The notes beneath the pieces were generated by a model, which had not been told where the DNA came from, searched no databases, and was given only the letters and a program-made list of their open reading frames with translations. This document shows, piece after piece, positions 36,272 through 44,083 of a stretch of 64,000 nucleotides of DNA. How positions within the stretch are numbered: the stretch's first letter is position 1; each line of letters starts with the position of its first letter. The translations under genes were made by a program, and so were the position numbers. The DNA comes from Gemmatimonadota bacterium (GTDB lineage Bacteria; Gemmatimonadota; Gemmatimonadetes; Gemmatimonadales; GWC2-71-9), in NCBI GenBank assembly GCA_016713435.1, contig JADJPD010000001.1, forward strand, positions 124,001-188,000, in the 5' to 3' direction.

Positions 36272-37114
36272 GTGAAGCGGAACTACCAGAAGATCATCCT
36301 CGTGGTCCTCGACGGCCTGCGGCCCGACACCGTCACCCTGGCGCGCATGCCGCACCTCTTCGGCCTCGCCGCCGAGGGCTGGCAGGCCGACGCGGCCATC
36401 ACCGTGACACCGAGCATCACGGTGGCCGCCCTCACCTCGCTGGCCACCGGGCTCACGCCCGCCGAGCACGGCGTGACCCGCCCGGGACTCCCGCCCCTCG
36501 CCCGGCTCCCGGGTCTCCGCCCGCTCCCCCGCGAACTGCGCCAGCTCGGCGTGAGCACCACCGTGCACCTGCCCGTGCTGGGCGCCGGGGCGCGGTGGAT
36601 CGCGGGAGCCCTGCTCCGCGTGGGCGGGGTCACCCGCCTCTGCGCCCGCGGCACCACGCCGGCCTCGGTGGTGGAGTTCGCCCGGCAACAAGTGGAAGGG
36701 AACCGGCACCGGGAGTTCGTGGTTGTGTACCTCAACGACACGGACGTGGCGGGTCATGCGTGGGGATGGATGTCGGGACCGTACCTGCAGGCGGCAGCGC
36801 GGCTCGACCGGGCGGTGGCCCGGCTCGCGCCCCTGGCCCGCGCGCGCGACACCCTGCTGCTCGTAACGGCCGACCACGGCGGGGGCGGCGTGGACCCGCG
36901 CGACCATGACGCGCTCCATCCGCTCAATCGCCGGGTCCCGCTCATCGCGGCGGGTGCCGGGATCGCGGCCGGTCAGGCGGGGCGGTTGCCCACCCACCTG
37001 CTCGACATCCCGCCCACCGTGCTCAACGGCTTCGGTGGCACGTCGCCTGCCCAGTACGCGGGACGGGTACTGCACGAGGCTTTTTCGGAGGAACTGGTGC
37101 CAGCATGCGGCTGA
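36272..37114 (+). CDS. Alkaline-phosphatase-superfamily phosphodiesterase
   Basis: A 280-residue hydrolase of the type I phosphodiesterase/nucleotide pyrophosphatase kind. The first metal Asp is in ILVVLDGLRPDT. TPSITVAALTSLATGLTP carries the Thr/Ser nucleophile region. VYLNDTDVAGHAWG and LVTADHGGGG are the remaining metal-ligand blocks. There is no signal peptide, so it may act in the cytoplasm unless the start is wrong. The start is GTG with GAGAGG upstream. A phased Pho promoter precedes it. It would release phosphate from phosphodiesters or glycerophospho-compounds. The exact substrate is unknown. Confidence 0.8.
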   Translation: MKRNYQKIILVVLDGLRPDTVTLARMPHLFGLAAEGWQADAAITVTPSITVAALTSLATGLTPAEHGVTRPGLPPLARLPGLRPLPRELRQLGVSTTVHLPVLGAGARWIAGALLRVGGVTRLCARGTTPASVVEFARQQVEGNRHREFVVVYLNDTDVAGHAWGWMSGPYLQAAARLDRAVARLAPLARARDTLLLVTADHGGGGVDPRDHDALHPLNRRVPLIAAGAGIAAGQAGRLPTHLLDIPPTVLNGFGGTSPAQYAGRVLHEAFSEELVPACG

Positions 37115-37284
37115 ATACGAGTCAGGGCCTGCGGGCCCACGCCCCGGACGCCGGGGCGTCCGGGAGCGCCCGGTCGGCACGACCGGCCCCCATCCCCATC
37201 GGCGATCCCGCCGGCGGCCTTCCCGGCAGCGAGGACGACCTGTTCCGGGATCCCTTCAGCGACCACACCCCGAGCGGCCGGTAA
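37105..37284 (+). CDS. Possible small protein (59 residues)
   Basis: The ATG at 37105 overlaps the phosphodiesterase stop by 10 bp, and the frame runs to TAA at 37282-37284. It begins MRLNTSQGLRAHAPDAG and ends DDLFRDPFSDHTPSGR. The sequence is low in complexity and no family is recognised. Support is only position and frame. Confidence 0.3.
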   Translation: MRLNTSQGLRAHAPDAGASGSARSARPAPIPIGDPAGGLPGSEDDLFRDPFSDHTPSGR

Positions 37285-37344
37285 CCCCGGCCGTTCGGCG
37301 CGTTCCGGGGCAATTTCGGTCCCGCGGCCCCGGAATTCCGCCGT

Positions 37345-37400
37345 CGTTACAGGCGCGTTACCGTCCATGTAGTCTGCCGTGACGCGGCAGGCTGTTTATT
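37345..37400 (+). promoter_or_regulatory. Pho-type promoter of the porin gene
   Basis: CGTTAC (37345-37350), CGTTAC (37356-37361), a skipped unit (37367-37372), CGTGAC (37378-37383), then 11 bp and TTTATT (37395-37400). The 11-bp phase is exact throughout. Confidence 0.7.
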
Positions 37401-37442
37401 GTCGCGCCCCCAATTGCCACGGACCCGTCACAAGGACGCCAC

Positions 37443-38618
37443 ATGCGCCGCCTCGCTGGTCGATTGCTGCCCCTCCTCGGGCTCACCACCATCGCAATCG
37501 CCCCCCGGGCGGGGGCGCAGGCCGCCTATCCGGTGGTCCGGGTGGGCGGGCGGATGCAGAGCCAGTTCTACTACTTCAGCAACAAGGACTACGCGGCGAC
37601 CACGGGGCCGGAGAGCAACTTCTTCACCCGGCGGGCCCGCATCGAGGCCCGGGCGCAGGTCAACGAGTACGTGACGGTGGTGGTCCAGCCCTCCTTCGAG
37701 GGCGGCCGCGCCCTCCGGGGCAGCACGGCCTGCGCTCCGGTGGTGGTGACCGGGCCGCTCCCGGACACGGTCTCCGTGAGCTGCAACACCACCGTGTCCG
37801 GCGGCTTCCGCCTGCGCGACGCCTACGTGGACGTCCGCCTCACCCGGCCCGACGCCCGCACCTCGTTCTTCGTGCGCGCCGGCCAGGAGAAGCGGCCCTT
37901 CAGCCGCTACGAGCTCCTCTCCTCGAACAACCTGATCTCCATCGAGCGCGGCGCGGGCTCGGGGCTGGTGGGCGCCGCCAGCAACAACCTCTTCGTGGGC
38001 GCCGCGGTGGCGGACCACGACGTCGGGGCGCACGTCCGCATGGAGCGCAAGCTGGACCTCACCGGCCGGATGGTCATGGTCGAGGTGGGGGTGTACAACG
38101 GCCGCGGCGAGAGCCTCACCGACAACAACAACTCCAAGTCCTTCACCTTCCGCGCCACCGGCGACGTCTGGCAGAAGCTGAACGTCGGCGGGAGCTATGC
38201 CTCGCACGACGGCATCGTCGGCAACGACTCGACCTTCCGGAACCACGCCTACGACCTCGACGCGCAGTGGAACAAGCCGGGGGAGCCGGGCCTCTTCCTC
38301 CTGGCCGAGTACCTGCACGGCGAGCGCTTCGCGGCCGGGCACCACGACATGACGGGCTTCCAGGCGCTGGCGGCCTACAACATCCACACGACCAGCCCCA
38401 CCAGCTGGCTCTACGCCGTGGAGCCCTTTGCCCGCTTCGATTATGCCGACCCCGACACCGGGGTCGACGAGAACGAGGCCACCCTCTTCACCACCGGGGT
38501 AGGCCTCTACCTCACGAGCCGGGCCCACTTCCGGGTGGCCTACGAGCGCCAGGACTTCCAGGCCAGCGGCGCCAAGAGCATCAGCGGCGTCCGCAGCATG
38601 ATGGCCGTCAACTTCTGA
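37443..38618 (+). CDS. Phosphate-selective porin, OprO/OprP type
   Basis: Outer-membrane beta-barrel of 391 residues with a signal peptide ending RAGAQA-AYP. Amphipathic strands alternate throughout (RARIEARAQVNEYVTVVVQPSFEG, FRLRDAYVDVRL, FFVRAGQEKRPFSRYEL). The sequence ends in Phe (MMAVNF), as barrel proteins do. RLRDAYVDVRL and GQEKRPFSRYEL are typical of the porin O/P family. It lies between the phosphodiesterase and pstS and has a phased Pho promoter, so phosphate or polyphosphate uptake is likely. Confidence 0.88.
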   Translation: MRRLAGRLLPLLGLTTIAIAPRAGAQAAYPVVRVGGRMQSQFYYFSNKDYAATTGPESNFFTRRARIEARAQVNEYVTVVVQPSFEGGRALRGSTACAPVVVTGPLPDTVSVSCNTTVSGGFRLRDAYVDVRLTRPDARTSFFVRAGQEKRPFSRYELLSSNNLISIERGAGSGLVGAASNNLFVGAAVADHDVGAHVRMERKLDLTGRMVMVEVGVYNGRGESLTDNNNSKSFTFRATGDVWQKLNVGGSYASHDGIVGNDSTFRNHAYDLDAQWNKPGEPGLFLLAEYLHGERFAAGHHDMTGFQALAAYNIHTTSPTSWLYAVEPFARFDYADPDTGVDENEATLFTTGVGLYLTSRAHFRVAYERQDFQASGAKSISGVRSMMAVNF

Positions 38619-38622
38619 CCGG

Positions 38623-38678
38623 CGTGACCGGTCCGTGACGGCGGGGACGCCCCGCCGTGACCCGGGCCGGGCTTCATA
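38623..38678 (+). promoter_or_regulatory. Pho-type promoter of pstS
   Basis: CGTGAC (38623-38628), CGTGAC (38634-38639), a skipped unit (38645-38650), CGTGAC (38656-38661), then 11 bp and TTCATA (38673-38678). The layout is the same as at the porin. Confidence 0.7.
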
Positions 38679-38726
38679 CGGTGGGACCAGGGGTGGTCCC
38701 ACCGACACCTCCCTAAGGAGACCGCG

Positions 38727-39779
38727 ATGTCCGCAGGACTGCTGAGCCGTTCCCTGACCCTCGCTGCCGCCCTCGCCACCGCGCTCGCGCCGGCGGCCAT
38801 GGGGCAGCGCCTGACCGGGGCCGGGGCCACCTTCCCGAACCCGATCTACACCAAGTGGTTCGACGCCTACAAGCAGAAGACCGGGATCCAGATCAACTAC
38901 CAGTCGATCGGCTCGGGCGGCGGCATCCGGCAGTTCACCGAGGGCACCGTGGACTTCGGCGCCACCGACGGCCCCATGAACGACCAGCAGATCGAGGCGG
39001 TGCGGGGGAACGTGGTCCACATCCCCACGGTCATCGGCGCCGTGGTGCTCACCTACAACCTCCCGACGCTCGGCCAGACCCAGCTCCGGCTGGACGGCGC
39101 CACGATCGTGGACATGTTCCTGGGCCGCATCACCAAGTGGAACGACCGCCGCATCGCGGCGCTCAATCCCGGCGTGAAGCTGCCGGACATCGACCTGATC
39201 ATCGTGCACCGCTCCGACGGGTCGGGCACCACCTACGTGTTCACCGACTACCTCACCAAGACCTCGCGCGAGTGGAAGGACAAGGCGGGCTACGCCACCA
39301 GCGTGAACTGGCCGGTGGGCCTGGGCGGCAAGGGCAACGAGGGCGTCACCCAGCAGGTGAAGCAGGTGGAAGGCGCCATCGGCTACGTGGAGCTCATCTA
39401 CGCCGAGGCCAACAAGCTGCCCTTCGCCCTGCTCAAGAACTCGGCAGGCAACTTCGTGGCCCCGAGCCTGGCCGGCGCCACCGCCGCCGCCTCGGGCGCC
39501 AAGCTCAAGGCGGGCACCGATTTCCGGGTGTCCATCACCAACGCGGCCGGGGCCGACGTCTACCCCATCACCTCCTTCACCTGGCTCCTCGTGCCCGCGG
39601 ACGGCAAGGACCCGGTGAAGGCCGCGCAGATCCGCGACTTCCTCACGTGGATGATCAGTGACGAGGCGCAGGCCATGGCGCAGCAGCTCTCCTACGCCCC
39701 GCTCCCCGCCGACGTCCGCAAGCTCGTGGCCGACCGGATCCGGGCCCTCAAGGCCGCCGGCAAGCCGATCCCGGGCTGA
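38727..39779 (+). CDS. pstS: Phosphate ABC transporter substrate-binding protein
   Basis: Periplasmic phosphate-binding protein of 350 residues. Signal peptide to APAAMG-QR, without a lipobox. Phosphate-site blocks are LTGAGATFPNPIYTKW, SIGSGGGIRQFTEGTVDFGATDGP and VHRSDGSGTTYVFTDYL. KDKAGYATSVNWPVG and GNEGVTQQVKQVEGAIGYVE follow. AAGGAG precedes the ATG. It has its own phased promoter and is followed by a strong terminator, so it is expressed apart from pstCAB. Confidence 0.96.
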   Translation: MSAGLLSRSLTLAAALATALAPAAMGQRLTGAGATFPNPIYTKWFDAYKQKTGIQINYQSIGSGGGIRQFTEGTVDFGATDGPMNDQQIEAVRGNVVHIPTVIGAVVLTYNLPTLGQTQLRLDGATIVDMFLGRITKWNDRRIAALNPGVKLPDIDLIIVHRSDGSGTTYVFTDYLTKTSREWKDKAGYATSVNWPVGLGGKGNEGVTQQVKQVEGAIGYVELIYAEANKLPFALLKNSAGNFVAPSLAGATAAASGAKLKAGTDFRVSITNAAGADVYPITSFTWLLVPADGKDPVKAAQIRDFLTWMISDEAQAMAQQLSYAPLPADVRKLVADRIRALKAAGKPIPG

Positions 39780-39803
39780 GCTCCCGCGCTCCGGGCGCAC
39801 CTG

Positions 39804-39835
39804 GACGGGCCGCCTCGTTGCCGAGGCGGCCCGTC
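39804..39835 (+). terminator. Terminator after pstS
   Basis: Perfect 14-bp stem (39804-39817 with 39822-39835), loop TTGC, followed by GTCATTT. Confidence 0.85.
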
Positions 39836-39852
39836 GTCATTTCCCCGGCCGC

Positions 39853-39907
39853 CGTGACACGTCCGTTACAATGCCGTGACCGTCCGTGATGCGGCGGCCG
39901 GTACGTT
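39853..39907 (+). promoter_or_regulatory. Pho-type promoter of pstC operon
   Basis: CGTGAC (39853-39858), CGTTAC (39864-39869), CGTGAC (39875-39880) in exact 11-bp phase, CGTGAT at 39885-39890, then 11 bp and TACGTT (39902-39907). The ATG follows after seven bases, so the mRNA would be leaderless. Confidence 0.7.
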
Positions 39908-39914
39908 CCCCGCC

Positions 39915-40904
39915 ATGGCAACCTCCTCGCTTCCCACCCCCGAGGCCCCGGCCACCGCGCCGCCGGCCTCGCTGGTGGGCGCCCAGCATGGGGACCGGGT
40001 CTTCCGCCTCCTGCTCACCACGGCGGCCCTGGCGATCCCGCTGCTGATGGGCTTCCTGGTGTACGAGCTGTACACCGGGTCCGCCCTGGCCATCGACCGG
40101 TACGGGCTCGGGTTCGTGACGGGCAGCACCTGGGACCCGGTGGCGGAGGAGTTCGGGGCGGCACCGCTCATCTTCGGCACGCTGCTCTCGGCCGTGCTCG
40201 CGCTGCTCATCGCGGTGCCGCTCTCGCTGGGCGTGGCCATCTTCCTGACGGAATTCGCGCCGCGCTGGCTGCGGCAGCCGGTGGCGTTCGTCATCGAGCT
40301 GCTCGCGGCCATCCCGTCGGTGGTCTACGGCCTCTGGGGCATCTTCGTGCTGGTGCCGCTGCTCAAGAAGGTGGTCTTTCCCTTCCTCCGCGACACCCTC
40401 GGCTTCCTCCCCTTCTTCCAGGGTCCCATCTACGGCCCCTCGATGCTGGCCGCGAGCGTCATCCTCGCCATCATGGTGATGCCGTTCATCATGAGCGTGG
40501 CGCGGGAGGTGCTGCTCGCGGTGCCCAACAGCCAGCGCGAGGCGGCGCTCGCCCTCGGGGCCACCCGGTGGGAGGCCGTCACGTCCGCGATCGTGCCCTA
40601 TGCCCGCTCGGGCATCATCGGGGCGGTGATCCTGGGACTCGGCCGCGCGCTCGGCGAGACGATGGCGGTGACGATGCTGATCGGCAACCGGCACGAGATC
40701 GCCGCGTCGCTCTTCGCGCCGGGGTACACCATGGCGGCGGTGATCGCCAACGAGTTCTCCGGGGCCGGCACCGACATCCACTTCGCGGCGCTGACCTACG
40801 TGGCGCTGGTGCTGTTCGTGATCACGGTGCTGGTCAATGCGGCGGCGCGCCTGCTCATCTGGCGCGTCTCCCGCGGGGCGCCGGCCGGGGGGACGGGGCT
40901 GTGA
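39915..40904 (+). CDS. pstC: Phosphate ABC transporter permease PstC
   Basis: Inner-membrane permease of 329 residues, with six or so hydrophobic helices. Motifs include LLIAVPLSLGVAIFLTEFAPRW, IELLAAIPSVVYGLWGIF and the coupling loop REVLLAVPNSQREAALALGATRWEAV (the EAA loop facing PstB). The ATG at 39915 was chosen because a GTG at 39876 lies inside the Pho boxes. The stop overlaps the pstA GTG. Confidence 0.96.
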   Translation: MATSSLPTPEAPATAPPASLVGAQHGDRVFRLLLTTAALAIPLLMGFLVYELYTGSALAIDRYGLGFVTGSTWDPVAEEFGAAPLIFGTLLSAVLALLIAVPLSLGVAIFLTEFAPRWLRQPVAFVIELLAAIPSVVYGLWGIFVLVPLLKKVVFPFLRDTLGFLPFFQGPIYGPSMLAASVILAIMVMPFIMSVAREVLLAVPNSQREAALALGATRWEAVTSAIVPYARSGIIGAVILGLGRALGETMAVTMLIGNRHEIAASLFAPGYTMAAVIANEFSGAGTDIHFAALTYVALVLFVITVLVNAAARLLIWRVSRGAPAGGTGL

Positions 40905-41746
40905 ACCGCCGCGTCTTCCGCCGGGTCAAGAGCAACGCCATGGTGGGCCTCATGGTGGTCGCCGTGGTGCTGGCGGTGCTGCCCCTGCTCTTCATCCTGC
41001 TCAACCTCGTGGCCAAGGGGGCGGGCAGCCTGTCGGTGGCCTTCTTCACCCGCGAGCCGGTGCCCGCGGGCGAGACGGGCGGCGGCGTGCTCCACGCGAT
41101 CGTCGGCACGCTGCTCATCGTGGGCGGCGCGAGCCTCATCGGGCTGCCGGTCGGCATCGCGGCCGGGGTCTACTGCGCGGAGTACACGGGGAGCCGCCTG
41201 GCCAAGGCCACGCGCTTCCTCGCCGACGTGATGAACGGCACGCCGTCCATCGTGGTGGGCGTGTTCGCGTGGACGCTCATCGTGGCCCGGCAGAAGCACT
41301 TCTCGGCGCTCGCCGGCAGCTGCGCCCTGGCCATGCTGATGATCCCGATGGTGCTCCGCACCACCGAGGAGCTGATCCGCCTGGTGCCCAACTCGCTCCG
41401 GGAGGCGGCGCTGGCGCTCGGCTACCCGCGCTGGCGCACCAGCCTCGGGGTGGTGGTGCGCACGGCGCTTCCCGGCATCGTGACGGGCAGCCTCCTCGCC
41501 GTGGCCCGCGTGGCGGGCGAGACGGCGCCGCTGCTGTTCACCGCGCTCGGCAGCCAGTACCTGAGCTACCGCCTCAACGAGCCGATGGCCGCGCTGCCGC
41601 TCACGGTGTACACCTACGCCATCGGCCCGTACGAGGAGTGGCACCAGTACGCCTGGGCCACGGCGCTGGTGCTCATCCTGGTGGTGCTGGTGCTGAGCCT
41701 CGCGGCGCGGCTCGCCACCCGGCGGAGGTTCACCGCCAATGGCTGA
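40901..41746 (+). CDS. pstA: Phosphate ABC transporter permease PstA
   Basis: Second channel subunit, 281 residues. Motifs include LIGLPVGIAAGVYCAEY, VMNGTPSIVVGVFAWT and the EAA-type loop RLVPNSLREAALALGYPRW. A long hydrophobic C-terminal helix precedes LATRRRFTANG. The GTG start overlaps the pstC stop (GTGA). The 3' end overlaps pstB by 8 bp. Confidence 0.96.
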   Translation: MNRRVFRRVKSNAMVGLMVVAVVLAVLPLLFILLNLVAKGAGSLSVAFFTREPVPAGETGGGVLHAIVGTLLIVGGASLIGLPVGIAAGVYCAEYTGSRLAKATRFLADVMNGTPSIVVGVFAWTLIVARQKHFSALAGSCALAMLMIPMVLRTTEELIRLVPNSLREAALALGYPRWRTSLGVVVRTALPGIVTGSLLAVARVAGETAPLLFTALGSQYLSYRLNEPMAALPLTVYTYAIGPYEEWHQYAWATALVLILVVLVLSLAARLATRRRFTANG

Positions 41747-42506
41747 GTCGCGGGTGCACCTGGCCACCGACCGCCTCACGGCGATGTACGGCAAGTTCAC
41801 GGCGGTGAAGGACGTCTCGCTGACGTTCACCGCCAACACGGTGAACGCGCTCATCGGGCCCTCGGGGTGCGGCAAGAGCACCTACCTCCGCACGCTCAAC
41901 CGGATGCACGAGCTGGTGGACGGCGGCTGGATCACCGGCAAGGTCCTGCTCGACGGCGAGGACGTGTACGCGCCGAAGGTGAGCCCCATGCAGCTGCGGC
42001 GCCGGATCGGCATGGTGTTCCAGAAGCCCACCCCCTTCCCCACGATGTCCATCTACGACAACGTGGCGGCGGGGCTCCGGCTCGAGCGGCGCGTCTCGCG
42101 CGCGGAGCTGGACGAGGTCGTGGAGCGCTCGCTGCGCCAGTCGGCGCTGTGGGACGAGGTCAAGGACCGCCTCAAGGCCAGCGCCATGGCGCTCTCGGGG
42201 GGACAGCAGCAGCGGCTCTGCATTGCGCGGACCATCGCGCCGCGGCCGGAGGTGATCCTGCTCGACGAGCCCACGGCGTCGCTGGACCCGGGCGGGACGC
42301 AGCGGATCGAGGAGCTGGTCTTCGAGCTGAAGCGCGAGTTCACCATCGTGATCGTCACCCACAACATGCAGCAGGCCGCGCGGGTGAGCGACACGACCAC
42401 GTTCTTCTACATGGGCAGCATGATCGAGACCGGGCCCACCCGGCAGATCTTCACGCGCCCGGCGCAGGAACAGACCGAGGCCTACATCACGGGACGGTTC
42501 GGATGA
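41739..42506 (+). CDS. pstB: Phosphate ABC transporter ATP-binding protein, first, divergent copy
   Basis: ATPase of 255 residues: Walker A IGPSGCGKST, Q-loop GMVFQKPTPFP, signature LSGGQQQRLCIAR, Walker B VILLDEPTASLDP and switch His VTHNMQQ. Where standard PstB reads MDEPCSALDPIAT this copy has LDEPTASLDPGGT. It overlaps pstA by 8 bp, and the second copy starts at its stop (ATGA). Confidence 0.93.
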   Translation: MAESRVHLATDRLTAMYGKFTAVKDVSLTFTANTVNALIGPSGCGKSTYLRTLNRMHELVDGGWITGKVLLDGEDVYAPKVSPMQLRRRIGMVFQKPTPFPTMSIYDNVAAGLRLERRVSRAELDEVVERSLRQSALWDEVKDRLKASAMALSGGQQQRLCIARTIAPRPEVILLDEPTASLDPGGTQRIEELVFELKREFTIVIVTHNMQQAARVSDTTTFFYMGSMIETGPTRQIFTRPAQEQTEAYITGRFG

Positions 42507-43360
42507 ACACCCTTTCCCCGGAACCGAGCGCGGCGCCGGCGCCGCTCCTGCGCACCACGCTGGCGCGGCGGAGCAGCCCCGCCGTGCCCATGGCGGAGAC
42601 GGCCCCCGCCGTCGAGTCGCGCGACTTCAAGTTCTGGTACGGCGCCACCGCCGAGCCGACGCTCAAGGGCATCACGCTGCGGGTGCCGCGGAAGGCCGTC
42701 ACGGCGATCATCGGGCCCTCGGGCTGCGGCAAGAGCACCTTCCTGCGCGCCATCAACCGGATGCACGACCTGCTCCCCGGCGCGCGCTACGGCGGCGAGC
42801 TCCTGCTCAACGGCCAGTCCATCTTCGGGCCGGGCATGGACCTGGTGGCGCTCCGGCAGCGGGTCGGCATGGTGTTCCAGCGCCCCAACCCGTTTCCCAA
42901 GTCCATCTTCGACAACGTGGCCTATGGCGCCGAGCTGAACCGCCTGGTGGCCCCGCGGGACCTCCCCGACCTGGTGGAGCGGTGCCTCCGCCAGGCCGCC
43001 CTCTGGGACGAGGTGAAGGACCGCCTCGACCAGCCCGGCACCGGCCTCTCCGGCGGGCAGCAGCAGCGGCTCTGCATCGCCCGGGCGCTCGGCAACCAGC
43101 CCGAGGTGCTGCTCATGGACGAGCCGTGCTCGGCGCTCGACCCGATCGCCACCCAGCGGGTGGAGGAGCTGATCCACGAGCTCAAGCGTGACTATACAAT
43201 CGTGATCGTCACGCATAACATGCAGCAGGCCGCCCGCGTCAGCGACTACACCGGGTTCTTCGACCGGGGCGAGCTGATCGAGGTCGGGGAGACCGAGCAG
43301 GTCTTCACCAACCCCGCCAGCCCGCGGACCGAGGCGTACCTTACCGGGAGATTCGGATGA
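42503..43360 (+). CDS. pstB: Phosphate ABC transporter ATP-binding protein, second, canonical copy
   Basis: ATPase of 285 residues with all ABC motifs. It has the standard PstB block LLMDEPCSALDPIATQRVEELIHEL and RPNPFPKSIFDNVAYG. An extra N-terminal tail of about 35 residues precedes the core. Both PstB proteins could form a heterodimer or take turns under different conditions. The stop overlaps the phoU ATG. Confidence 0.95.
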   Translation: MNTLSPEPSAAPAPLLRTTLARRSSPAVPMAETAPAVESRDFKFWYGATAEPTLKGITLRVPRKAVTAIIGPSGCGKSTFLRAINRMHDLLPGARYGGELLLNGQSIFGPGMDLVALRQRVGMVFQRPNPFPKSIFDNVAYGAELNRLVAPRDLPDLVERCLRQAALWDEVKDRLDQPGTGLSGGQQQRLCIARALGNQPEVLLMDEPCSALDPIATQRVEELIHELKRDYTIVIVTHNMQQAARVSDYTGFFDRGELIEVGETEQVFTNPASPRTEAYLTGRFG

Positions 43361-44073
43361 GCCTCGACACGCACCGGCACTTCCACGACCAGCTGAACGC
43401 GGTCAAGACCCGCCTGCTCACCATGTCGGGCGAGGCCGAGGCCGCCGTCAGCGTGGCCGTCGAGGCGCTGCTGGAGCGCGACCCCGCCAAGGCCCAGGCC
43501 GTGATCACCGGCGATCGCGCGATCGACCGGATGGAAATGGAGATCGAGGAGACCTGCATCAACCTCCTCGCCCTGCAGCAGCCCATGGCGCGGGACCTGC
43601 GCATGCTCACCTCCGCCCTCAAGATCGCCAACGACCTGGAGCGGGTCGGGGACCACGCGGTGAACATCGCGCAGTCGGCCGAGCGGCTGGCGCAGGCGCG
43701 GCCCATCGCCCCGGAGCCCGAGCTGGTGGAAATGGCCCGGCTGGCGCGCGAGATGCTCTCCGACGCCCTCGAGGCCTTCATCCGCGGCGACGCCGCCGAG
43801 GCGCGCGAGATCTGCCGCCGCGACGACAAGGTGGACCACCTCAACCGCTCCACCTTCCGGATCCTGCTCACCCACATGATGGAAGACCCGCACACCATCG
43901 GCTCCGGCATGGAGCTGTTCCTGGTGAGCCGGAACCTCGAGCGCATCGCCGACCTGGCGACCAACGTGGCCGAGGACGTGGTGTTCCTGGTCGAGGGCAA
44001 GTCCATCAAGCACCACGCCGAGGACCGCGGCGACCCGCGGCCCTCCGGCGCCCAGCGGAGTCCGCTGCCGTAG
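43357..44073 (+). CDS. phoU: Phosphate transport regulator PhoU
   Basis: Helical metal-binding regulator of 238 residues that links Pst transport to PhoR signalling. The two three-helix repeats carry DLRMLTSALKIANDLERVGDHAVNIA and SGMELFLVSRNLERIADLATNVAEDVVF, with the E/DxxxD metal motifs. A polar tail of 15 residues is extra. The start overlaps the pstB stop (ATGA). Confidence 0.95.
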   Translation: MSLDTHRHFHDQLNAVKTRLLTMSGEAEAAVSVAVEALLERDPAKAQAVITGDRAIDRMEMEIEETCINLLALQQPMARDLRMLTSALKIANDLERVGDHAVNIAQSAERLAQARPIAPEPELVEMARLAREMLSDALEAFIRGDAAEAREICRRDDKVDHLNRSTFRILLTHMMEDPHTIGSGMELFLVSRNLERIADLATNVAEDVVFLVEGKSIKHHAEDRGDPRPSGAQRSPLP

Positions 44074-44083
44074 GGAGGTTCGC

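Noticed and set aside
37428..39800. Minus-strand open frame of 790 codons opposite the porin and pstS
   Set aside because: Shadow frame: composition is Gly/Val/Arg/His-rich with no domain, and both genes on the other strand are unmistakable.
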